Positions 1 through 10,800 of a stretch of 64,000 bases of DNA are shown here, in pieces. The position numbers and the translations under genes were made by a program. A model generated the notes under the pieces. It worked only from the letters and a program-made list of their open reading frames with translations. It was not told where the DNA came from and did no database searches. Location of the stretch: positions 7,131,001-7,195,000 of the forward strand of contig JALJCS010000029.1 of NCBI GenBank assembly GCA_023055355.1. The letters are read 5' to 3'. This stretch comes from Agelaius tricolor. Its lineage: Eukaryota > Chordata > Aves > Passeriformes > Icteridae. The first letter of the stretch is position 1, and every line of letters begins with the position of its first letter.

Positions 1-586
1 CTCCTCCTGTTAATGGGTAAAGAAAGAACTGAGGAAAAGGTGGAAAACTCTGGAGTCAGGAATTCCATGTCCTGCTGCAGGGCTGGGCACTCTGGAAACC
101 AACACCTGCTTTAAATTATTACAGGTTTTATGAAGGAGAACTCCTGTGGGTGCTGTTGGTCATTCTGGCCTCACTGTGGTCATAACTGGGTGGTTTTCAC
201 TGTTGGATGCATCTGAATACATTGAAAACCCTGAATCACGTTCAAACATCAACTTTGAGGGGAAAACAAAAAATCTTTTGCTGCCTTTGAGAGCAGAGGG
301 AATCATTTTCTTTGCTTGGGAGTTTGTGCTTTCTGCTTCCACAAAGGCCTCCTTGAACAACAACAAAAAATTAATCAGCAAACTGGAGGAAGGCTGGGCG
401 GAAAATTACAGTCCCCATCTAATTAAGGTAATGTCAGAAAGCTTAGAAATCATCCAGGGCCTCAGCCTGATGCAATTGGGCTGCTGCAGACCTTTGGCTC
501 AGGGCTCTGAGGGGAGGAACAGGGAATTCTTTTCATCCTGGGCTCTGCTTGCTGACCTGGGGCTTGGGCAGTGGCCACAACGGTGC

Positions 587-908
587 CACAAAGGGGAATT
601 GGTGTGAAGAGCCCCAAAAACCTCATCCTAGCAGGATGGTTCCCTAAATCAAACAGTAAGGATGGATTCCAGCTCATCAAAGCAGTGCACAAAGGGAAAT
701 CAGTGTAAAGAGCCCCAAAAATCTCATCCTAGAGGATGATTGAGCCCCAAAAATCTCATCCTAGCAGGACGATCCCCTAAATCAAACAGGAATGATGGAT
801 TCCAGCTCAGTGCACAAAGCCAAATCAGCGTAAAGAGCCCCAAAAATCTCATCCTGGCAGGATGATTCTCTAAATCCAGTGGTAAGGATGGATTCAAGCT
901 CATCAAAT
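587..908. repeat. Tandem repeat, ~95-100 bp unit, about 3.5 copies
   Basis: Successive units begin with GAGCCCCAAAAATCTCATCC and continue with a GGATGGATTCCAGCTCA segment and a CACAAAG/AAATCAG(T/C)GTAA segment. Unit starts are near 609, 709, 742 and 834; the one at 709 is shortened. Confidence 0.8.
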
Positions 909-2879
909 GAATGCAGAGAAGGGATCTGTTTCTAGAAGGAAACAGGGTCACAGGATCTACTGGAAGCTGGCAGTGAGCAGGGCAGGCCCTCCTTGCTAGA
1001 AAAATGATTTTGTCCATTTGTTCAACACCAAAAAGTGCAGTATTTTAATCTCAGAGAGGTAAAAATTAACCTCATATATCCCAACCTGGAATTTACCCAT
1101 GGAACTCTGCTGGGATGTCCTGTAGTCCCCAAGAACTTGCTTTAAAAACCTTCTCCTGCCCTGCAAGGTGTTCCAGAGTAAGACAGAAACACCAAAAAAG
1201 CTCCAGCTCCCTTCAGGCACAGCTGCTGCTCTTCCCCATGGCAAGTACAGGTAAAAGGGGCTTTTTTTGGAACACAAAGCTGTGTTAATGTAAACAGGAT
1301 TAAGCTTAGCTCCACCATAATCCTGAATAATGTGTGTTCTGTAGAGCACACCCCACACCAGGCTGCTTTTCCTCTGAAAAGTTCTGGGTTTGGAAGGAGT
1401 GTTGGTGAGGAGCTGAGCAGCCTGAGCCCTGAAAATTCCAAGGCTGGGCTCAAACCAAAGCGCAGGGGAAGCACGAGGGGCGCCGTGGTTGTTCCCAGAC
1501 CTTTTTTTATTTCGGAATTTTGCCGGCTGAAAGGAGCTGAGAGCTGTGTGAGAGTGGGTGCTGGGATGCCTGCAGCCCCAAACGGGGGTGGATCCCCACT
1601 GGGGTGGGTTTGGGGCATTTCTGTGGGCAGGGCAGGCTCAGGAGGGTTTTGGTGGGGTGGGCAGAGCTGCTGCTCCCAGGGCAGGACCCATCCCAGCAAA
1701 TCTTTGTCCTGCCTGTGCTGGAAGTTGAATTCCTGGAGGATTTCCCAGGGTGGCAGCAGGAATGGTGCCCACCCAAGCAGCAAACCACGCTGTGGTTTGA
1801 AATAATATAGGAATTTAAATGATATTTAGGGCTGTGTTGAAGCAGCTGCCTTGGGGCTTGAAACAAACAGAATCATGGGGGGGGGGGGTGAAACAAAAAA
1901 TATTTCACTTTTTTTTGGAAGCCTGAATCTGTGGATTTAGAGGTGGAAATGTGAGCACTGAGGGCTCATGGCTGTGCTGAAGGTGCAGCCCACAATGTCC
2001 TTTGTTATTCCCCTGCGGCATTTTGGACTCTCCAGCTTCAAAAGTTGCCCTTGGGGTTTCTGCTGGGCAGCTCAGGGGCTTTGTCCCTTCATCCCTTGGT
2101 GCATTTCACAGCACTTGGCCTTTTTTAGGTCACTTAACTTTTAGTTCTGATAAATTTCCTTGGGAGGTTCAGTCACACGCTCCCCTCTGCTGCCAGCACT
2201 GACAGCTCCCTCTCTGGATTTCTGAGTTCTGCAGCAACCCAGGGCTCTTGCTGAAGTCCCTCAGTCTGCCAGGATTTTGGGTACAAACTTAGGAAATGCT
2301 CTTCAGTCCAACTGTCTGAACATCTGCAGGAAAATCTGATGTTCAATGGAAAAAACCCAAAACCAACCAAGTGAGTCTGGAAACGAGGTGTAAGTCTGCA
2401 CAATTACAGCAGCCATGGGAGTGAAATGACTCTGTCCTGGTGCCATCCCAATTCCATTGCCTCAGAAGCCTCCTTTTAATGCTCATTGTTTAAAATGTAA
2501 CTGCTCTGGGATTTAGGGATGGCTTTTTAAATTTTTTACTAATAATAACAGTGGCAACCTCCTCCTGCTTTTAAGAGATAGAGACTAAAATCTTGCCAAA
2601 AATTCTTTTTTTTTGTGAATGCACGAGGAATGTTCTGAGAGGAGGAACAGAAAACAAACTGCTTGGTGAAAGGGATTTTCCTCTAAATGAGACAGAAGAG
2701 CCACAGAGACTCCTCCAAAAACTGCAGATTTTCTGCAGCCTGGGAGGGGCTGTGTCCTTGGGGAATCAGTGCCAGTCCCTAAAATGATTAGAAAAATACA
2801 AAATAAAGACTTGTGGGGTGTAGGAGTGTCGAGGGTAGGACAGTGGGGATGGACGGAGATGAGAGATCTCTGCAGCCAG

Positions 2880-3430
2880 GGCTGGAATTTGGGGTTTATT
2901 GCAAAGGGCCTGGGTGCAGGGCCCTGCTGGGAGCTGCCAGGCACAGCTCAGAGCAGGCCCAAGAGAAGAGAGGGGAGAGAGTAAAAGGGTAAGAGAGTAA
3001 GGGAGTAAAAAGGTAAGAGAGTAAAAGGGGTAAGAGAGCGAGGTTCCCATTACAACACCATAAATCATCTTCTGTGTTGAATATTCTGATTCTCACTGAC
3101 CAATCTAGTCCAAGATACAAATCCTACAGCATTTCCATACAGCCTATAAGAATCATTACATCACCATCCTGTGTTACATTTTAAACCCTATAAACTCCTC
3201 TTTGGGCCCCTTCTGCCAAGCTGTAGGGTCTGCTCTGCCCCTTGGGGCTGTCTGCAAGCAGAGGGTGTTGTTCCATCAAAAGGGGATCACCTTCAGCAGC
3301 CACAGCATTGTTTTCCAGTTGTTCAGTAACTGAGGGATCTCAAAGCTTGCTTTCATTTCAATCTCACTTATAGTTTCTATATTCTCCAAATCTTTTGCCA
3401 GACAATCACATTGATGAGGCTTTCCTGTTT
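2880..3430. mobile_element. LTR-retrotransposon-like fragment (probable solo LTR remnant)
   Basis: The segment runs from a GGGTTTATTGC motif through a purine-rich GTAAGAGAGTAAAAG simple repeat (2979-3042) and then unique sequence ending near the TTGCCAGACAATCACATTG motif. It looks like LTR sequence I associate with songbird endogenous retroviruses, recalled from memory. No gag, pol or env frame is present. Boundaries and family are uncertain. Confidence 0.45.
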
Positions 3431-4015
3431 GATCTCCCCCAGCAGTGGGGGAAGATGGGCATTGCTGGGCATTGCTGGGCATTGCTGCCCCTGCAGCAGG
3501 AGAAGCTGCAGAGCCCCTCCCCAGGGCAGGCCAGGTCTGCTGCAGCAAAGATGGATCAGATCTGACATCTCTGCTCCCTTTAGTGCCAGAGCCCCCAGGG
3601 CAGCCCCTTTGAGTCCCCCAGGCTGTGCTGAGTGAGCAGAGCTGCCTCCCACAGCTCCAGGCACCTTCCTGAGCCAGCCACGAGTGATCCAAGCTGGATT
3701 TCCTCTGTCAGGATGATTCAGAGCCAGGCTGTGACCAGACTGTGACTTTGATGGGCTCAAAAAGCATCAGCACTGCTGAGATCATATGGAATGGGGGCTT
3801 AAAACCTGCTGCATGGGCACAATCATGGGGAGCTTAGTGAAAAGGGAGCTAATCCCATCAATGGATCCGTTTGTTTACCCTCCATGTCCCACTGCAGCCT
3901 CTGCAGCAGCCCTGCAAGGGTTACAGAGAGGCTGCAAAGGGAAAGGGCACCGGGATCTGCTCATGGCCTTGGGGTCATTTGTGCCAGATCACAGGGTCCT
4001 CAGGGTGATGGGGAA

Positions 4016-4130
4016 CCTGAGTTTGAGTTTCCCTGGTCTGAGTTTGAGTTTCCCTGGTCTGAGTTTGAGTTTCCCTGGTCTGAGTTTGAGTTTCCCTGGT
4101 CCGAATTTGAGTTTCCCTGGTCTGAGTTCC
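4016..4130. repeat. Minisatellite, 21 bp unit, ~5 copies
   Basis: The unit TGAGTTTGAGTTTCCCTGGTC is repeated with very few differences (one copy has CCGAATTTGAG). Because 21 is divisible by 3, it creates artificial open frames on both strands. It lies in a DIXDC1 intron. Confidence 0.9.
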
Positions 4131-4462
4131 CCTGCTCTCTCCCACCCACAGCATCTCTCCTAAGCTGCTGGCCAGGCCCTTTCCTGGCTCCCATGCCTCA
4201 AGGCAGCTTCCCTGTATGCAGGAATAGAAACTGGGCCACTGGAAGTGCTGAGGCAGCTCCCAGGATGTGGAGGGGGCTGTACAAGAGTTCCAAAGGAGCC
4301 ACACTGGGAGTGTTACAGAGGGAGGCTCTTGTCTCTCCAGGAATCCTCCCCTGCTTGTCCTGGGGTTGTTAAATGAGCAGGCAATTGTTAAATTGTTAAA
4401 TAACTCAGTGTTCCCTGCTCCTGCACGCTGGGTTCCTGCTCTGGGGGTGAGCAAACTCCCAA

Positions 4463-4740
4463 AGTGAGGGGATGACAGCGCTGGTGTGGCTCCAGTGCAG
4501 GTGGAATGCAAAGCTCTGGGGTCAGCTCCAATTTAGATGAAAAGCAAAGCTCTGGAGTCAGCTCCAATGCAGATTGTGAGAAATGAACCCCATTTATCTC
4601 ACAGATGCCATGCAGAGCTCTGGGGTCAGCTCCAATGCAGATTGTAAGAAATGAACCCCTTTTATCTCACAGATGCCATGCAGAGCTCTGGGGTCAGCTG
4701 TGCCAGCTCAGGACTCCTGTCCTGCTCCCTCCTCCAGGCT
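4463..4740. repeat. 36 bp-unit minisatellite, block I
   Basis: Units contain GCAAAGCTCTGGGGTCAGCTCC and alternate with an AGATTGTGAGAAATGAACCCC spacer, ending in CAGCTCAGGACTCCTGTCC. The block is colinear with block II at 6843-7445, including its non-repetitive edges. It ends 128 bp before DIXDC1 exon 2. Confidence 0.85.
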
Positions 4741-4868
4741 GAGCTGCCCCAGGCAGGCTCTGGGGTGACACCTCTGCTCTGTGCTCCCCAGGGCAGGGAC
4801 TGAGATCTGTGAAAATCACAGAGAAAAGCGAAATCCCTGCAATGCAAACGTTCTGGTTTCTGTTTCAG

Positions 4869-7800
4869 CAACAGCTGCAGGCCTATGTGGCCTGGGTGAA
4901 TTCCCAGCTGAAGAAGAAGCCAGGGGTGAGGCCAGTGCAGGACCTGAGGCAGGACCTGCGGGATGGGGTCACCCTTGCCCTGCTCATCGAGATTGTAGGT
5001 CAGTGCTGCCATCTGGCCCTGTTTATCCCCTCAGCTCTGGCTCTGGCCTGCAGGGCTGCCCTGGCTCTGGCATCTGTCAGGCAGATGCTGCTGGGGGTGG
5101 CAGAGCTGGCTGGGAAGGAAAACAATCACAAATCAGATCACAAATGCAATTCCATTACAGCCCTTATGGTTCAGAGGCCGTTGGAGCAGATGGGGAAGGC
5201 TGGCAGGGGCACTGGGAGCTCCCACAGGGCTGGCATGGACTTGGGGGTGGTTTTTGGGAAGAGTGACCTGTTTGCTGATGGCATTGGGCAGGGGGACAGG
5301 GAATGGGGCTGCAGTGAGTTCATTGTGCTCACTGCTCCTTCCTGCTCCCACTCAGCCCCTGCCCCAGTGGGGACAGCTCTCAAACTCCTCCCTGGTGGGG
5401 CTGCCCCGCTTTGGCACCAGCTGAGCCCTTTCCATGGAGCTCAGTCCTTTGGGAAGGGGCAGCTCCAGCGTGGGTGCCTCAGGGGGCCACAAATCCTGCC
5501 AGAATCCAGCCCCCAAACCCTGCCATCGTCCCAACACAGCCCCAAACCCAGCCACTCCTGCTGCTGGTTCTTGCTAAGCTGGACCAGTCACTCCTGGTGC
5601 TGGTTCCTGTTAAACTGGACCAGTCAATCCTGGTGCTGGTTCCTGTTAAGCAGCTCCAATCAATCCTGGTGCTGGTGTTAAGCTGGACCAGTTAGTCCTG
5701 GTGCTGGTTCTTGCTGAGCAGTTCCAGTCACTCCTGGTGCTGGTTCCTGTTGAGCAGCACCAGGAGCCCCATGCAGGACCCAGCCATGAGACCAGAGCAG
5801 TGCCAGCAGTGCCTCTGGCAGTGCCCAGAGCTCCAGCCCTCCTCTGATAATGCCCAGAGCTTCAGCTCTCCTCTGATAATGCCCAGAGCTTCAGCTCTCC
5901 TCTGATAAAGCTTTTTTCTCTCCCTTCAGCTGGTGAGAAGCTGAGTGGCATCGAGCCCAACCCCAGCAGCCAGCAGGAGATGAGGGAAAATGTGGACAGA
6001 GTCTTGCAGTTCGTGGCATCCAGAAAGATCCGCATGCACCAGACGTCAGCTAAAGGTGTGTGGCCCTGGGAGGGGATTTCAGCTGCTGAAATCCTGGTTT
6101 TGGCTTTGTTTTCTATCAAACAGGTCATTTATGAGTAAATTCATGTGTCAGTTTGTGGGGCAATTGGGGGTTTTTGCCCCCTCTGGTTTAGTGGAGTTTT
6201 TGGGTTAAAAGATAGGGAATGCAGAGAAAAAAAAACCCTGACTTTTTTTCTTGCTACTGAGCACTGAGAAGGCCAGGCAGTGGTGTAATGAAAAATACAG
6301 GCTTGGAATCTTTCACCAAAAGGACACATAAACCTGCTAGAGTGAAAGGAGACATGGAAAAAATATTTGTGGTTCACTGGAAGCCATGGGCTGGAAACAG
6401 AGAGGAGACACAAGGCACAATCACATGTCTGTGGCGTGGTTTAGTCAGGACTTTGAGCAGCTCTGACTAAATTGTTTTGGGAAATCTTGGTCTGGGAGAG
6501 TGGCTGATCTTTGCCATGACATCAGCGTGCTGGAAAACACTCGTGTGATCTCACTGAATGTCATTAATTTACATTTACATTCGCAGGGTGCTGCAAACAG
6601 CTGATGGCACCACTGGAGAAATGCATCGCTGTTCTGCCTTTAGTGTTTCAAAAAAGAGAATTCTCTGCCAATAAAGTCAGTGGCAATCCTCAGTAACTGC
6701 TCTGCCCCTGAGTGAGCACTCAGTAATTATGTGTCCAGTAATTAACTGCTGGAAATGGCCATGAAGGGAGGCTCAGGGCTGTGCTGTGGAGGTGGCAGCA
6801 CTTTGCAGTGCCCTGCACCACCAGGGCTGAGCTGTGGCCGCCAAAGTGAGGAGATGAGAGCGCTGGTGTGGCTCGAGTGCAGATGAAATGCAAAGCTCTG
6901 GGGTCAGCCCCAATGCAGATGAAATGCAGAGCTCTGGGGTCAGCTCCAATGCAGATTGTGAGAAATGAACCCTATTTATGTCACAGATGAAATGCAGAGA
7001 TCTGGGGTCAGCCCCAATGCAGATGCAATGCAAAGCTCTGGGGTCAGCCCCAATGCAGGTGAAATGCAAAGCTCTGGGGTCAGCTCCAGTGCAGATGAAA
7101 TGCAGAGCTCTTGGGTCAGCCCCAATACAGATGAAATGCAGAGCTCTGGGGTCAGCTCCAGTGCAGGTGAAATGCAGAGCTCTGGGGTCAGCTCCAGTGC
7201 AGATTGTGAGAAATGAACCCTATTTATCTCACAGATGAAATGCAAAGCTCTGGGGTCAGCTCCAGTGCAGATGAAATGCAGAGCTCTTGGGTCAGCCCCA
7301 ATGCAGATGCAATGCAGAGCTCTGGGGTCAGCTCCAGTGCAGATTGTGAGAAATGAACCCTATTTATGTCACAGATGCCATGCAGAGCTCTGGGGTCAGC
7401 TGTGCCCAGCTCAGGACTCCTGTCCTGCTCCCTCCTCCCATCCTGAGCTGCCCTTGCTGCCTTTCCCCATCTCCATTTCTCCCGCAGCGCCCACAGCTCT
7501 GCCAGCACCCCCGTTAACCACCCACCCAACCGTTTGCATTTTGCAGATATCGTCGAGGGCAACTTGAAATCCACCATGAGGCTGATCCTGGCCTTGGCTG
7601 CTCACTTCAAGCCGGGCTCTGGCAGGGCCGGCTCGGGGGGCAGGGGCTGGGCAGCGCCCCCGGGCCGGCTCCGGCCGCGCTCGGCCGCCGCGGTGGCGCA
7701 GGGGGCGGCGGCCGCGCTGGCCGATGTCCGGCAGGATGTCCAGCACTCCGGCCGGGAGCTGCTCCGCCACAGGCACAGGTGAGGCTCAGAGGTGACCTCA

Positions 7801-10800
7801 TTGCTCCCTGCTGGGGCCCTGTTCACAGCGGTCCCAGGGTGAGGGGACAGACGAGGGTCTGACTCCATGGTTCAGAAGGTTTGATTTATTATTTTGTGAT
7901 ATATATTATATTAAAGCTATGCTAAAAGAATAGAAGAAGGGATTTCATCAGAAGGCTGGCTAAGAATAGCAAAAGAAAGAATGATAACAAAGGTTATCAT
8001 TATCCAACTCTCTGTCTGAGCCAGCTGGGCTGTGATTGGCCATTAATTAGAAACAACCACATGAGCCCAATCCCAGATGCACCTGTTGCATTCCACAGCA
8101 GCAGATAACCATTGTTTGCATTTTGTTCCTGAGGCCTCTCAGCTTCTCAGGAGGAACAATCCTAAGGAAAGGATTTTTCAGAAAATTTTTCACCAAAAGA
8201 ATTATAAAGCACTGGAATGCTCTTCCCAGGGAGGTGGTGGAATCACCATCTCTGGATGTGTTTAAAAACAGACTGGGCATGGCACTGGGTGCTGTGGTCT
8301 GGGTGAGGTGTGAGGGCACAGGTTGGACTCAATGATCTTAGAGGTCTCTTCCAACCTCATCATTCTGGGATTCTGTGATTCTGTGAGGGCTTTTCCCTGC
8401 TTATGCAAGCCTGGGTTGGATTCAAATGCAAAAGAAAATGAAAATAAATGTATTGCAGCCGGGGTCTGTGTACAAACCATGAGCAGGACATCAGGATGTT
8501 GTACAAGTCCTTTCTGGCTCCTCCACTGCTCATCCCACTGCTCCAGGCAGCTTCTGAGTCCTGGGGGTGCTGAAAATCCACACACGGGGGGAATAATGCT
8601 AAAAATCCCATTTTCCCATATGCCAAAGGTGCTGTGGGGGTGACAATAACAATAATAGCAGTGACATTTAGCTGGGAGCCAGGTGCTGGGGCTGTGCAGG
8701 GTTTCGTTTACACAGCTGAAGGTCATTTCCCATTTGATACTGGCTCGAGGGAGCACCCATGAAACAGTCTGGACAGGAGGCTGAAATGGTAATTTTGATT
8801 GAAAAATGAAATGTTAAATGTTTCCCTGGCACAGACCTTGGAGTTCTTCAGGAAAGCCAGTCCTTGTGATGCTTCCTTGCATTTCCAGAGCTTTTGGAGT
8901 TTTCTAGTCACAGAATTAGGGATGAGTTTAAAACAAGGCCCGTTTGCCTGTTTTCCCTTAAGAAGATGGGGATCCCTGATAGGAAAATTGGCATTTTTCT
9001 GGCTGTCTCCTCTCCCTTGCCTCCTTTTCCTCAGCTCTCCTCCCTTCCTTTTTGGAGAGAGAAGAATCCCAGCAGCACCCAGGTGAGGCTCCCCTCATTT
9101 TGTGACTGTCACCCCCAGGAACAGCAGCGTGGACGAGGAGATTGAGAACCCCTGCTGGAGCGTGCGGGCGCTGGTGCAGCAGTACGAGGGCCAGCAGCAC
9201 GTGCCCCTGGAGCCCCACCCTGCCAGGTGAGCAATTTTATTGCCAAGGTGTCTCCTCTTCAAGATGCCACCCTGCCAGGTGAGGAATCTTATTGCCAAGG
9301 TGTCTCCTGTGCCTGACATGGCCTAAAGTGCCTGCTCTCCTCACCAAAATCCGCTCGGGTCTGATGGAAAAAGGCATCCCTGGCTGGTCTGGAGGGAGAG
9401 AGCTCAGGAATCAACATAAAGCAGTTCTCTGTGAGAAAATGCAGCCAAAAAGGGGCTTTTGAATGAAAATTACTCCAGTGAGGGAGCTGATCCAGCATGG
9501 AGAGCTCTGTAGTAAAGGGAAGTCGCTCCCTTTTCCCCCAGAGAACCAGAAACGACCCAGAAGAGCCAGAGCTGAGTTACTGAACCACTGGAACTCCCTC
9601 TGGAGATGGTGCTGTGCTCCAGTTAATCTCATCTGGAGCAGATTCCAGGGCAGGGCTGCACGTGGGGAGCTGCAGCTCTTTGCTTCAGAGCCTCCCCCTG
9701 CCACTGGAAGCCCCAACTCTGATTTTCCGTGTCCTTCCCCTGCCTGGGCTGCTCCCCGAGTGCCTCCCTCCCGTTGGTGTGGGAGTGAGGAGCTCATTTG
9801 CCAAGGACAGATTGCCACTGACAGCCTCTCAGCAGGCAGGACGTTTCCCCAGCGTTTCTCAGGCCAATTTTTACGCTCCACAGCACCAATAATTCTCCGT
9901 GTACCTGAAAATTAAGGTTGCTTTGCCCAGCAGAGGAGAAAAACACAAGAGTTTGTGTTTATCCCCCAATTCTGCTGCGTGTCATTGAGAGTGTGTTTAT
10001 AAATAGACTTTTGGAGGAGTGTGGGGCTCCCGGGGAGGCAGTGCTGGAGCAGTGCCTCCACATGATGTCAGCAGTGTGCTTTTGAGGCCAGTCTGCCAGG
10101 GGGGATGTAGAAATCTGCTCTTGGCAGCGGCATTTCATGGATAATGCCACAGGAGCTTGGCTCTTGAACCGGGAGCCTCAGCAGTGCCACATCTTCTGCC
10201 TGCTCCCATCCCTCCCTTTAAGGCAGATGGAATATTTGATGCATTCTTCTGCCCCATCAGGTGGCTGCTGTTTCTTCGTATTTTGGTATTTTGGCGGTAA
10301 ACCAAAATACCAAAATCTCTCTGCGCATCCTGCCTTTCTATTTTATTTTCCCCCACAATGTCACGGATTCTCTGGTGATGTCATTGCTGATAGGGCGGAA
10401 CACAGCGAGAATCTTTCCAAAATGATCAAAAACTGGGAGAATTCTTCCCCTCCAGCTGCTGGGGGGGTGTCTGTGCTGGGACAATTCTGCACGATGAAAA
10501 CGAGCTGCGTTCCCTTCCCTGGCGGGGAGGAATGTGCTTAGAACAGCCTGGGAGGATCGAGATGCTTTTTTTATAGGTGAGAGACGTTACTGAGTGCAGC
10601 GACCCCCTCCTCCAGCCGGCTGGGGTGTCCCGGGGCAGCATCCCCGGCCCCTTCCCCGCTCCGAGCCCTCCCAATTCCCAGGGGCGGCAGCGCAGGCTGC
10701 CGAAATGATTCATGGAAAAATCTGCCCAAAATCAGATGATTCCCAGGCTGCCGAGCCCCTCACCCATCCCTCTCCATTTCCCCTCCCCTTCCAGCAGCAT

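Larger units (their letters stand above)
1..4868 (+). other. Intron 1 region of DIXDC1, no coding exon seen
   Basis: I looked for the 20-residue first coding exon of DIXDC1 (human start MLACLTRGNLL) and did not find it, so it probably lies upstream. The stretch holds a roughly 95-100 bp tandem repeat, an LTR-like fragment, a 21 bp minisatellite and a 36 bp-unit minisatellite. The open frames here cover repeats or lack splice context. Confidence 0.6.

Noticed and set aside
2880..8175. Possible intact endogenous retrovirus between the two LTR-like fragments
   Set aside because: The fragments differ from each other, and the sequence between them is DIXDC1 exons and minisatellites with no viral genes.
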